The translations under genes and the position numbers were made by a program. Below the pieces are notes generated by a model. The model saw only the letters and a list, made by a program, of their open reading frames with translations, ran no database searches and had not been told where the DNA came from. From assembly GCA_038144955.1 (NCBI GenBank), contig JAYQOT010000002.1, positions 11,485 to 75,484 of the forward strand: a stretch of 64,000 bases of DNA, given 5' to 3'. Below are positions 24,399-33,083 of this stretch, one piece after another. The stretch's first letter is position 1. Each line of letters starts with the position of its first letter. Source of the DNA: Ga0077527 sp038144955 (GTDB taxonomy: Bacteria > Pseudomonadota > Gammaproteobacteria > Burkholderiales > SG8-41).

Positions 24399-25997
24399 TT
24401 ACTTCACCACCGGCGGAGTCGCGAAGCTGTGATAGGGGGCCGGCGAAGGCAGGTGCGTCCACTCCAGACTGTCTGCACCCTCCCACTGGCGATCAGCCGC
24501 CTTTTCGCCACTGGTGATGGTCTTGATGACGATGTAGAGGAACAACAGTTGCGAGAGACCAAAACCGAAGGCGCCGATCGACGAGATCATGTTGAATTCG
24601 GCAAACTGCAGCGAGTAATCCGGGATGCGACGCGGCATGCCGGCCAGTCCCAGGAAATGCTGCACGAAGAATGTCACGTTGAAGAAAATCAGCGACAACC
24701 AGAAATGCCATTTACCCAGGGTCTCGTTGTACATGCGGCCCGTCCACTTGGGCAGCCAGAAGTAAATACCGGCGAAGGCCGAGAACAGCGCGCCCGCGAC
24801 CATCACGTAGTGGAAATGCGCGACCACGTAATAGGTGTCATGCAGCTGCACGTCAACCGGGGTAATCGACAGAACAAGCCCGGTGAACCCGCCCAGCGTG
24901 AACAGGAACAGGAAACCCAGCGCGAACAGCATCGGCGTCTCGAAAGTCAGCGAACCCTTCCACATCGTCGCCACCCAGTTGAACACCTTGACTCCGGTCG
25001 GCACCGCAATCAGCGTCGTCGCATACATGAAGTACAGCTGGGCTTCGACCGGCATGCCGGCGGTATACATATGGTGCGCCCACACCATGAACGACAGGAT
25101 GGCAATCGACGCCGTGGCATAGACCATCGAGGCGTAGCCGAACAACGGCTTGCGCGAAAACGCGGGAATGACCTGCGAAATCACGCCGAAGGCCGGGATC
25201 GCAATGATGTAAACCTCGGGGTGCCCGAAGAACCAGAAAATGTGCTGATAGAGCACCGGGTCACCACCACCAGCAGCGTTGAAGAAATGGGTGCCGAAAT
25301 GACGGTCGGTCAGCGTCATTGTCACGGCGCCAGCCAGTACCGGCATCACCGCCACCAGCAGGTAGGCGGTAATCAGCCAGGTCCAGCAGAACAGCGGCAT
25401 TTTCATCAGCGTCATCCCCGGCGCGCGCATGTTGAGGATGGTGGTGATGATGTTGATCGAGCCCATGATCGACGACATGCCGAGTATGTGTATGGCAAAA
25501 ATCGTCAGGTCCATCGCCGGGCCGGCCTGCGTGGTCAGCGGGGCATACAGCGTCCAGCCCACACCGGCACCGCCGCCGGGCATGAACTGCGCGGTTACGA
25601 GCAACAGTGCCGCAGGAGGCAGCAGCCAGAACGACAGGTTGTTCATTCGCGGAAACGCCATGTCCGGCGCACCGACCTGCATCGGAATCAGCCAGTTGGC
25701 GAAGCCGACAAACGCCGGCATGATCGCGCCGAACACCATGATCAGGCCGTGATACGTCGTCATCGAGTTGAAGAAGTCCGGCTTGACGATCTGCAGACCG
25801 GGCTGGAACAGTTCCGCGCGGATGATCATGGCCATGATGCCGCCGACCAGAAACATGGTGAAGCTGAACCACAGGTACATCGTGCCGATGTCCTTGTGAT
25901 TGGTCGATTTCACCCAGCGCATGATGCCCGAGGGCTTGTGCGCGTGATCGTCGTGGCCGTGATCGTGTCCGTGGGAATGTGCGTGTGCTGCTTCCAT
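24399..25997 (-). CDS. ctaD: Cytochrome c oxidase subunit I (aa3 type)
   Basis: Catalytic haem-copper subunit reducing O2 and pumping protons. 532 residues with 12 helices. TTYHGLIMVFGAIMPAFVGF holds the low-spin haem His; FWFFGHPEVYIIAIPAFGVIS has the CuB His, the cross-linked Tyr and the Glu of the D-channel; WAHHMYTAGM supplies the CuB His pair; and HDTYYVVAHFHYVMVAGA the haem His pair. Type A1. Oddity: the N-terminus is His/Asp-rich (MEAAHAHSHGHDHGHDDHAH), a possible copper-handling tail. Preceded by ctaC and followed by the small gene and ctaG. Confidence 0.98.
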   Translation of the reverse strand: MEAAHAHSHGHDHGHDDHAHKPSGIMRWVKSTNHKDIGTMYLWFSFTMFLVGGIMAMIIRAELFQPGLQIVKPDFFNSMTTYHGLIMVFGAIMPAFVGFANWLIPMQVGAPDMAFPRMNNLSFWLLPPAALLLVTAQFMPGGGAGVGWTLYAPLTTQAGPAMDLTIFAIHILGMSSIMGSINIITTILNMRAPGMTLMKMPLFCWTWLITAYLLVAVMPVLAGAVTMTLTDRHFGTHFFNAAGGGDPVLYQHIFWFFGHPEVYIIAIPAFGVISQVIPAFSRKPLFGYASMVYATASIAILSFMVWAHHMYTAGMPVEAQLYFMYATTLIAVPTGVKVFNWVATMWKGSLTFETPMLFALGFLFLFTLGGFTGLVLSITPVDVQLHDTYYVVAHFHYVMVAGALFSAFAGIYFWLPKWTGRMYNETLGKWHFWLSLIFFNVTFFVQHFLGLAGMPRRIPDYSLQFAEFNMISSIGAFGFGLSQLLFLYIVIKTITSGEKAADRQWEGADSLEWTHLPSPAPYHSFATPPVVK

Positions 25998-26030
25998 TGT
26001 GTTCTCCTGAAGCCTGTATACGTTCGCGGG

Positions 26031-27167
26031 TTAGCGCAGTGCCTTGATGTCGGCAGGCGCTGCCGCATCACCGGTCTTGTTGTTCCAGTTGTTCCGCGTA
26101 TAAGTGATCACCGCGGCAAGGTCGACATCGGAAAGCCTGCTGAATGCGGCCATGGCCGTGCCTTTCTTGCCGTTCAGCACCAGCTTGATCTGTTCATCCT
26201 TGGGACCGTTGACCATTTTCGAGCCGGACAATGCCGGGAACGTGCCCGGAACGCCCATGCCTGTGGCCTGATGGCAGGCGACGCAGTTCTGGGCATAGAC
26301 CTTCTCGCCGTGAGCCTTCAGTTCATCCAGCGTCCAGGTCTTGTTCGGGTCAACCTTGGCGGCAGCGATTTTCTTTTGCTGTGAAGCAACCCAGGCCGTG
26401 TATTGCGCCGGCTCCATCACTTCGACGACGATCGGCATGAAACCATGGTCCTTGCCGCAGAGCTCAGCACACTGGCCACGATAGATGCCGGGTTTGTCCG
26501 CCTTGAACCAGGTGTCACGGATGAATCCGGGCACCGCGTCCTGTTTAACCGCCAGCGCCGGCACATACCAAGAATGGATTACGTCGGCAGCGGTGACCAG
26601 TACCCGCACTTTCTTGCCGGCAGGAACCACGACGTTGGTATCGGTTTCAAGCAGGTAATTCGGATTCTTCTTGCGCCCTTCGATGTCACGGCCGTCGATC
26701 TGTGCCCGCGGGGTCGACAGGGAACTGTAGAAGCTGATGCCCTCGCCCTCCCCCTTCAGATAGTCATAACCCCATTTCCACTGGTAACCGGTGGCCTTAA
26801 TGGTCATGTCGGGTTCCGAGGTGTCGCGCATTGTAATCAGGGTGCTGGTCGCCGGCACCATCATCGCAATCAGGATCACGAACGGGACCAAGGTCCAAGC
26901 CACTTCGACCGCGGTGTTTTCATGGAACTGGGCCGCCTTGTGCCCCACCGACTTGCGGTGTTTGAACACCGCGTAGAACATGAAACCGAAAACGCCGATG
27001 AAAATGATAAAACAGATGACCGTGATGATGGTATGCAGGTCATAAATCTTTTCGCCGAGCTGCGTGATTGGCGTTTGCAGGTTGAGCTTGTATTCAGCCC
27101 AAGCCGCAGCCGCCCAGAACCACATCAGTCCAGCTGCGGCCCATTTCTTCAACCCCTTGTTGACCAT
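26031..27167 (-). CDS. ctaC: Cytochrome c oxidase subunit II with fused cytochrome c domain
   Basis: Subunit II takes electrons from cytochrome c through CuA. 378 residues: signal peptide (ending near AWAE), two helices (VICFIIFIGVFGFMFYAV and LVPFVILIAMMVPATSTLI), ATGYQWKWGYDY, and the CuA site HSWYVPALAVKQ...CAELCGKDHGFM (His, Cys, Glu, Cys, His, Met). A cytochrome c domain follows at the C-terminus with haem motif CVACH and axial Met in GTAMAAF, so this is a caa3-like subunit II. Start MVNKGLKKW at 27167 has GGGGGAAG just before it. Confidence 0.97.
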   Translation of the reverse strand: MVNKGLKKWAAAGLMWFWAAAAWAEYKLNLQTPITQLGEKIYDLHTIITVICFIIFIGVFGFMFYAVFKHRKSVGHKAAQFHENTAVEVAWTLVPFVILIAMMVPATSTLITMRDTSEPDMTIKATGYQWKWGYDYLKGEGEGISFYSSLSTPRAQIDGRDIEGRKKNPNYLLETDTNVVVPAGKKVRVLVTAADVIHSWYVPALAVKQDAVPGFIRDTWFKADKPGIYRGQCAELCGKDHGFMPIVVEVMEPAQYTAWVASQQKKIAAAKVDPNKTWTLDELKAHGEKVYAQNCVACHQATGMGVPGTFPALSGSKMVNGPKDEQIKLVLNGKKGTAMAAFSRLSDVDLAAVITYTRNNWNNKTGDAAAPADIKALR

Positions 27168-27196
27168 TCTTCCCCCGCTAAAAAAACCGATTGATT

Positions 27197-27679
27197 TCAA
27201 CGCAGCCCGCCGGCAAGACGACTGCGCAATTCCCTTTCAAGCAGACGCCGGCTTTCCTCGCCGCAATAGCGTCCGACGGATACTTCCCTGCCATGCGATC
27301 GCAACGCCAGGCCTCCTGAACCATCGCACACCACACGCGCCCAGCACCTGTTGAATTCCATTTGTCTCGTCCTGCCCCGTTCCCTGCACTCGAACAGAAT
27401 ACGGTCCCCGCTCATCGCCAGCCGCTCGAAATCCCCGGCACGGCGCAATACAACCCAAGCCGCCACAGCCAGCCCGGCAATTTCGACACCCGCGAACGGG
27501 ATGATCATCCACGCACCCGCAGCCGCAAACGCAACGGCAACGAGCAGGGAAAAAACAGCCAGAGAACCGAAAACCAGTTTCAGCAACCGCAGATCCAGCG
27601 AACTGGCATGACGCCTGAAATACGTGAATCCGGCGCCATCCTGTTCCAAATCCGACTCAAAAATTGTATCTCTGGTCAC
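27197..27679 (-). CDS. DUF2244 membrane protein, first gene of the oxidase operon
   Basis: 160 residues with two adjacent helices (LVFGSLAVFSLLVAVAFAAAGAWMIIPFAGVEIAGLAVAAWVVL region, about 35-80) and a soluble C-terminal part (RLAMSGDRILFECRERGRTRQMEF, CWARVV). Matches the DUF2244 family, commonly placed just upstream of ctaC. GTG start at 27679 with AGGTGG upstream. Unknown function; likely an accessory of the oxidase. The 95 bases above it hold the presumed operon promoter; I found no certain -35/-10. Confidence 0.82.
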   Translation of the reverse strand: MTRDTIFESDLEQDGAGFTYFRRHASSLDLRLLKLVFGSLAVFSLLVAVAFAAAGAWMIIPFAGVEIAGLAVAAWVVLRRAGDFERLAMSGDRILFECRERGRTRQMEFNRCWARVVCDGSGGLALRSHGREVSVGRYCGEESRRLLERELRSRLAGGLR

Positions 27680-27774
27680 CGGCGCCGACCACCTGTTTCA
27701 ACCGCGCGGACTGTAGCACAACCGCAGGGACAGTCGCAACCAATATGTCCCATGAAATCAGTCGGTTTTCCCTC

Positions 27775-28488
27775 TCAAATGAGGGTATTCAAGCGACTGA
27801 TATCCAGCATCTTGACGATGTTGCCGAGACGTGGTTTTCGGACATGGCGGACATGTCCGAGCAAGGGCGCCGGCAATCTCTCGCGCAAGGCATCGAGATT
27901 CTGCTGGAGCCGGGACATGCCGGGATCCATGTCATTGGCAATCCACCCGGCAAACCGCAAACCCCGGGCGCGCAACGCTTCCGCGGTCAACAGCGCGTGG
28001 TTGAGGCACCCCAGCCGCATGCCAACAACCAGAACCACCGGCAAATGCAGCCGCTGCGGAATTTCAACAGCATTGGCCCGCCGCCCCAGCGGCACCAGCA
28101 AACCGCCCACGCCCTCAACCACCACCACATCGACACTACGGGCGATCCGGGCATAGTGACTGCGGATCACCGCCAAACGGATCGGCCTGCGAACTTCCAG
28201 CGCGGCAACATGCGGGGCAATGGCCGGCGCAAAGCAATAAGGATTCACCGAGGACAGTGGCAGTTCGACGTTGCCTGCCGCACGCAGCTGTTGCACATCG
28301 TCGTTATGCCAGACCCGTCCCCTGCGGTAAGCCCCGGCCGCAACCGGCTTCATTCCCGCAGCGCGCAACCCCATTTTGCCCAGCCCGTTGAGCAGAGCAC
28401 AGGCGACCAGCGTCTTGCCGACCCCGGTATCAGTGCCTGCGATAAAAACCCCGCGCCCGGACGGGATTTGGCTGGACGGGGCTTTCAT
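27775..28488 (-). CDS. bioD: Dethiobiotin synthetase
   Basis: ATP-dependent carboxylation of diaminopelargonate to dethiobiotin. 237 residues from MKAPSSQIPSGRGVFIAG; P-loop GTDTGVGKTLVACAL, substrate Lys in MKPVAAGA, and VVVVEGVGGLLVPL near the ATP and metal site. The longer reading frame upstream overlaps bioC, and the ATG at 28488 sits one base after the bioC stop (TGAAATG). Last gene of bioB-F-H-C-D. Confidence 0.94.
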   Translation of the reverse strand: MKAPSSQIPSGRGVFIAGTDTGVGKTLVACALLNGLGKMGLRAAGMKPVAAGAYRRGRVWHNDDVQQLRAAGNVELPLSSVNPYCFAPAIAPHVAALEVRRPIRLAVIRSHYARIARSVDVVVVEGVGGLLVPLGRRANAVEIPQRLHLPVVLVVGMRLGCLNHALLTAEALRARGLRFAGWIANDMDPGMSRLQQNLDALRERLPAPLLGHVRHVRKPRLGNIVKMLDISRLNTLI

Positions 28489-28489
28489 T

Positions 28490-29220
28490 TCAAGCAGGAT
28501 CCACGGGTCTGATTTCGATGACGGGTCGGCCATCAGGGCCGGTGCGGGGCAGCGGCCGCCAGGCATGTCCGTAGATCACCTCGAATGTGGCCGGCAATTT
28601 GCCGTCGCGCCGCAACGCTTCATAGTTATGTTCAACTGCAGCCAGCCAGCGTTTGCCGGACAGGGCCGGAGGACGGTCGACAGCGGCATTGTGTGCTCCA
28701 ATCGACTTCAGATCACGCATCACCGCCCGCGCATCGTCATAGGTGAGCGTAAACAGCTCCATATCGATTACCGGATCGGCAAAACCTGCCCGCACCAGCA
28801 AATCGCCGATGTCATGCATGTCGATAAACCCGCTGCCATGCACATGTCCATCCAGCCCGGACTGCGCCGACCGCAGTTCCTTCAGCGTGTCCGGCCCGAA
28901 AGTGGTGAACATTAACAGCCCGCCGGGAGCCAGCACACGGCGGATTTCGGCAAAAGTAGACTGCAGCCCGTTCACCCATTGCAGGGCCAGGTTGCTCCAT
29001 ACCAGGTCGATGCTGCTGTTTTTCAGCGGCAGGTGCTCCAGGTCTCCGCAAATAGCCGCCGGCAGCCGCCGCAGAAAGCGCTGGTGCCAGGGGACCGCAG
29101 CCCGGCCCTGGTGCAACATGGCTGACGCGATATCCAGCGCAACGATGCCCGCATCGGGATAACGCGACCTGAGCCCGCGCCAGGCATTGCCGGTGCCGCT
29201 GCCGGCATCGAGGATGCGCT
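28490..29220 (-). CDS. bioC: Malonyl-ACP O-methyltransferase BioC, N-terminus lost in the sequence gap
   Basis: Methylates malonyl-ACP so the fatty-acid machinery can build the pimeloyl chain of biotin; BioH later removes the methyl. 242 residues are visible, starting at the SAM motif RILDAGSGTGNAWRGL, with VALDIASAMLHQG, CGDLEHLPLKNSSIDLVWSNLALQW and RVLAPGGLLMFTTFGPDTLKEL, typical of BioC. About 50 residues before the motif are expected and must lie under the N run. The broken 5' end is an assembly feature, not a mutation. Confidence 0.92.
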
Positions 29221-29679
29221 NNNNNNNNNNNNNNNNNNNNNNNNNNNNNNNNNNNNNNNNNNNNNNNNNNNNNNNNNNNNNNNNNNNNNNNNNNNNNNNN
29301 NNNNNNNNNNNNNNNNNNNNNNNNNNNNNNNNNNNNNNNNNNNNNNNNNNNNNNNNNNNNNNNNNNNNNNNNNNNNNNNNNNNNNNNNNNNNNNNNNNNN
29401 NNNNNNNNNNNNNNNNNNNNNNNNNNNNNNNNNNNNNNNNNNNNNNNNNNNNNNNNNNNNNNNNNNNNNNNNNNNNNNNNNNNNNNNNNNNNNNNNNNNN
29501 NNNNNNNNNNNNNNNNNNNNNNNNNNNNNNNNNNNNNNNNNNNNNNNNNNNNNNNNNNNNNNNNNNNNNNNNNNNNNNNNNNNNNNNNNNNNNNNNNNNN
29601 NNNNNNNNNNNNNNNNNNNNNNNNNNNNNNNNNNNNNNNNNNNNNNNNNNNNNNNNNNNNNNNNNNNNNNNNNNNNNNN
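29221..29679. other. Assembly gap (459 N)
   Basis: Run of undetermined bases. BioH needs about 110 more residues and BioC about 50, together close to 459 bases, so the gap is probably the right size and contains only the bioH 3' end and bioC 5' end. Confidence 0.99.
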
Positions 29680-30092
29680 CTGGCCTGTAACAGACGAAAG
29701 CGTTTCAGTGTCCCGGCCGGATCGGTTTTGAGCTGCGCGGCAAATTCCGCGAACGTGTCAGCCACCATGCCCTGGGGCCAGTCCGTTGCCGCGACAAACC
29801 GCGGCGTCGAAGCCAGCAAACCAATCCGTTCAATCTGTTGGGGATGGCGTTGTGCCCACGCCAGCGCCAGTTGTCCGCCGAGCGACCAGCCCGCAACCAT
29901 GCAGCGCGGTGGAGACGCGGCCGCAATCCGATCAACGACTTTGGTCATGGACGGCAACGCCCCCTCGATCGGCAACTCCGGCATCAGCACAGAGAAATCT
30001 GCGGCAAGTCGTTCAGCCAGATCCTGCCAGATGCCCGGATGTGTTCCCCAGCCATGCAGCAGCACCAGCTCGGATTTTCCCTCCCCTCTCAC
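29680..30092 (-). CDS. bioH: Pimeloyl-ACP methyl ester carboxylesterase BioH, C-terminus lost in the gap
   Basis: Alpha/beta hydrolase that demethylates pimeloyl-ACP methyl ester. 137 residues are visible: MRGEGKSELVLLHGWGTHPG with the oxyanion HGWG, and nucleophile Ser70 in VAGWSLGGQLALAWA, followed by RIGLLASTPRFV as in BioH. The catalytic Asp and His lie in the gap. Starts inside the bioF 3' end... its ATG is upstream of the bioF gene's neighbour by transcription order bioB-F-H, with a four-base overlap between the bioF stop (30089) and this start (30092). Confidence 0.92.
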
Positions 30093-31243
30093 GCGGCCTC
30101 CAGCAATGCATCCACCAGCCGTTGTACGTCTGCGGGATCGTGATCGGCCGACAGAGAAATGCGCAGGCGCGCAGTACCCTGCGGTACCGTCGGCGGACGG
30201 ATCGCGGGCACCAGCAATCCCCTGGCAGCCAGTCGTTCAGACAGCGCCATCGCCTGTCGGCTGTCCCCGACCATCAGCGGCTGGATCGGTGTTTTCGACG
30301 GCAGCAAGGGCCAGGAAGCCGCGGCAAGACCATCGCGCAATTGCGTGATGAGTTCCTGCAGACGTGAGCGCCTCCAGTCTTCCTTTCCGATCACCTCTAG
30401 GCTGGCCAGGAGCGCCTGCGACAGCGCTGGCGGAGCCGCGGTGGTGTAGATGTAAGTACGCGCGCTCTGGATCAGGGTTTCGATCAGTTCTTCGTTGCCC
30501 GCCACAAAAGCGCCGGCGACGCCGGCCGCCTTGCCCAGGGTCGCCATGTAAATCACCCGATCGGACACGATCCCGAAATGCGCAAGCGTACCGCGGCCCT
30601 GCTCCCCGAGAACTCCAAAACCGTGGGCATCGTCGATCAACAGATACGCATCATGACGAACGCACAAGTCCAGTAATTCGGGAACCGGCGCAATGTCACC
30701 GTCCATGCTGAATACCGCATCGACGATCACCAACCGGCGGCGGGCAGGCGTGTTTTTCAGCAACCGCTCCAGCATCGCGAGATCGCCATGGGCAAAGCGT
30801 TTGAAAGCGGCTCGTGACACCAACGCAGCATCGTTTAGCGATGCATGATTGAGCCGGTCGGCGAAAATCGCATCCCCGCGTCCGACCAATGCGCTGACGG
30901 CGCCCATGTTGGCCATGTAGCCCGTCGAGAACGTCAACGCCCTCGGCAGCCGCACGAATTCCGCCAGTGCCGCTTCAAGATCGTGATGGACCGCGCTGTG
31001 TCCGAGTATCAGGTGCGAAGCCCCCGCACCGACGCCGTAGCGTTCGAGACCGTCGCGGGCCGCTGCGGTAAGTCGCGGATCCGCGGCGAGCCCGAGGTAG
31101 TCGTTCGAACAGAAGGCGACAAACTCGCTGCCATCAACGCGTACCCGAGCCCGCTGCGGCGATCCCAACAGGCGACGCCTGCGGCGCAGGCCCTGCGCCT
31201 CGCGCAACTCCAGATCGGCGGCCAGTTCGGCGTGCAGCGACAA
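30089..31243 (-). CDS. bioF: 8-amino-7-oxononanoate synthase
   Basis: PLP-dependent condensation of pimeloyl-ACP with alanine, the first ring-forming branch of biotin synthesis. 384 residues: FVAFCSNDYLGLAADPRL, GASHLILGHSAVHHDLEAAL, LLIDDAHGFGVLGEQGRGT (PLP Asp and His) and the Schiff-base Lys in YMATLGKAAGVAGAFVAG. The start lies 30 bases after the bioB stop. Overlaps bioH by four bases. Confidence 0.96.
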   Translation of the reverse strand: MSLHAELAADLELREAQGLRRRRRLLGSPQRARVRVDGSEFVAFCSNDYLGLAADPRLTAAARDGLERYGVGAGASHLILGHSAVHHDLEAALAEFVRLPRALTFSTGYMANMGAVSALVGRGDAIFADRLNHASLNDAALVSRAAFKRFAHGDLAMLERLLKNTPARRRLVIVDAVFSMDGDIAPVPELLDLCVRHDAYLLIDDAHGFGVLGEQGRGTLAHFGIVSDRVIYMATLGKAAGVAGAFVAGNEELIETLIQSARTYIYTTAAPPALSQALLASLEVIGKEDWRRSRLQELITQLRDGLAAASWPLLPSKTPIQPLMVGDSRQAMALSERLAARGLLVPAIRPPTVPQGTARLRISLSADHDPADVQRLVDALLEAA

Positions 31244-31273
31244 GTTACTCGGAAAACGATAGTTGAGGGGAAA

Positions 31274-32260
31274 TCAGGCCGGATTCAGCGGCGTCAAACC
31301 CAATCGCGAAAACAGGGCACGATCGTTGGCTACATCCGGGTTGCCGGTGGTCAGCAGTTTCTCGCCGTAGAAAATGGAATTCGCGCCAGCGAGAAAACAC
31401 AGTGCCTGTACCGCATCGCCCATTTCCTGGCGACCCGCCGACAGCCTGACCATGGCCTTGGGCATGGTGATGCGCGCGCAGGCAATGGTACGCACGAACT
31501 CCAGCGGATCCAGCTGGTCAGTGCCGTGCAGGGGCGTGCCGGGCACCTGTACCAGATTGTTGATCGGCACCGATTCAGGATAGGGATCCATATTCGCCAG
31601 CTGGGCGATCAATGCGGCGCGGGCAGTGCGTGTTTCCCCCATCCCGACTATGCCGCCGCAGCAGACATGAAGGCCGGCCTCGCGGACCTGATCGAGCGTA
31701 TCGATGCGGTCGGAATAATCGCGGGTGGTAATGACCTTGCCGTAGTGATCGGCGTCGGTATCGATGTTGTGGTTGTAGTAATCGAGCCCGGCCTCGCGCA
31801 ACTGACCGGCCTGACCGGGTTTCAGCATGCCCAGCGTCGCGCAGGTTTCCATGCCGAGTCCGCGCACTGCCTTGACCATGGCGACGACCTTGTCGAGATC
31901 GCGCTGCTTCGGGCTGCGCCACGCCGCCCCCATGCAAAAACGCGTCGCTCCGTGATCGCGCGCGGCCCGTGCTGCACTGACCACCTCCTCCACCGAGAGC
32001 ATGTCTTCATTTTCGACGCCGGTCTGGTAACGCGCCGCCTGCGGGCAGTAACCGCAGTCTTCGGGACAGCCACCGGTTTTCACCGACAACAGGGTCGACA
32101 ATTGCACCGCGTTGGCATCGAAATTGGCCCGATGCACCTGCTGGGCCTGGAACAACAGATCGTTGAAAGGCAAGGCAAACAACGCTTCGACCTGGGCGGT
32201 TGACCAGCGCTGCGTGTCGGCCGTATGGGCCGTATGGGCGTTTAGGTTCAATGTATCCAT
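31274..32260 (-). CDS. bioB: Biotin synthase
   Basis: Radical-SAM enzyme inserting sulfur into dethiobiotin. 328 residues with the cluster motif CPEDCGYCPQA (CxxxCxxC) in LSVKTGGCPEDCGYC and CCGGIVGMGET further on. A second [2Fe-2S] site uses Cys and Arg residues across the barrel. The N-terminus has a small in-frame repeat (AHTAHTADT) from tandem GTATGGGC units. No clear ribosome binding site stands before the ATG at 32260; the 34-base divergent gap to comF is very AT-rich (AAAAATATTATTAAAAAC) and must hold both promoters. No BirA-type operator is evident. Confidence 0.97.
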   Translation of the reverse strand: MDTLNLNAHTAHTADTQRWSTAQVEALFALPFNDLLFQAQQVHRANFDANAVQLSTLLSVKTGGCPEDCGYCPQAARYQTGVENEDMLSVEEVVSAARAARDHGATRFCMGAAWRSPKQRDLDKVVAMVKAVRGLGMETCATLGMLKPGQAGQLREAGLDYYNHNIDTDADHYGKVITTRDYSDRIDTLDQVREAGLHVCCGGIVGMGETRTARAALIAQLANMDPYPESVPINNLVQVPGTPLHGTDQLDPLEFVRTIACARITMPKAMVRLSAGRQEMGDAVQALCFLAGANSIFYGEKLLTTGNPDVANDRALFSRLGLTPLNPA

Positions 32261-32294
32261 TTGAATAAAAATATTATTAAAAACAATAACTTAT

Positions 32295-33041
32295 ATGTAT
32301 TCATCGTCGCAGAAGCCGACATTTTTGTCAAATTTTAAAAATCTGCTTTTTGACAGGCGTGACGATTCGTCACCGCACAACCGGGGCTATCGCTGCCTGC
32401 TGTGTGGTGACCGTGCGGTCGGACTCGCCCTCTGCAACGGCTGCCGCGCCGAACTGCCGGCATTGGCAAAAACTCAATGCACGCTGTGCGCCCATCCGCT
32501 TTCCATCACCGGGGTCTGCGGGCGCTGTATTGCCGAACCTCCACATTTCGACCATGTGATCACCGCATACCGCTATGCCTATCCCCTCGCCGGAATGATC
32601 CAGGCATGCAAGTACGGAGGGCGGCTCGAAACCACAAAAGTACTTGCCGATCTGCTTTTGCCAGAATTGCCGCTGCGTCCTGATCTGATCGTGCCGATGC
32701 CGCTCTCAGTGCAGCGCCTGCGCGAGCGCGGATTCAACCAGGCGCTGGAGATAGCACATCATGTCGCCTTGCGGATCCCGGCACGCGTGGATGCCGGCAT
32801 CTGCGTCAAAATCCGCGACACAGTGCCACAAACTTCATTGCCGTGGAAAGAACGTCGCAAAAACATCCGCGGGGCTTTTGTCGTGCAGCAGTCGCTTGAG
32901 GGTCTGCACATTGCCGTGGTGGACGACGTACTGACCTCTGGAGCCACCCTGAATGAACTCGCCCGCTGCCTGAAAAAAAGTGGGGCCGCATCGGTGACCG
33001 GATGGGTTGTTGCCCGCACTGTAGCCGACCACGTGACTTGA
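32295..33041 (+). CDS. ComF family phosphoribosyltransferase-like protein
   Basis: 248 residues: an N-terminal zinc-finger region with four CxxC pairs (Cys34/37, 47/50, 62/65, 75/78) and a type I phosphoribosyltransferase domain ending in the PRPP loop VVDDVLTSGATLNEL. VPMPLSVQRLRERGFNQALEIA is the ComF/GntX signature. In naturally competent bacteria ComF supports DNA uptake; in others the role is unclear. Divergent from bioB, a common arrangement in proteobacteria. Converges on mshN. Confidence 0.92.
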   Translation: MYSSSQKPTFLSNFKNLLFDRRDDSSPHNRGYRCLLCGDRAVGLALCNGCRAELPALAKTQCTLCAHPLSITGVCGRCIAEPPHFDHVITAYRYAYPLAGMIQACKYGGRLETTKVLADLLLPELPLRPDLIVPMPLSVQRLRERGFNQALEIAHHVALRIPARVDAGICVKIRDTVPQTSLPWKERRKNIRGAFVVQQSLEGLHIAVVDDVLTSGATLNELARCLKKSGAASVTGWVVARTVADHVT

Positions 33042-33045
33042 AATA

Positions 33046-33080
33046 CGGGCTTTTTCAGCCCGGTAATTCACGGGCAGAAA
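33046..33080. other. Hairpin region between comF and mshN
   Basis: CGGGCT, loop TTTTC, AGCCCG (33046-33062), with a second possible pairing to CGGGCAGAAAAAA just after it. On the minus strand the order is TTTTTTCTGCCCG then CCGGGCT-AAAAA-AGCCCG. This may act as a weak two-way terminator for the converging genes; no ideal T-tract follows the stem. Confidence 0.35.
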
Positions 33081-33083
33081 AAA

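Noticed and set aside
24303..26384. 693-codon plus-strand open frame antisense to ctaD/ctaC
   Set aside because: It is His/Arg/Gln-rich with no domain and lies wholly opposite highly conserved oxidase genes; a high-GC shadow frame.
32261..32294. BirA or BioR operator before bioB
   Set aside because: The gap is only AT-rich; no TTGTAAACC/GGTTTACAA or TTATAGATAA-like half-sites are visible.
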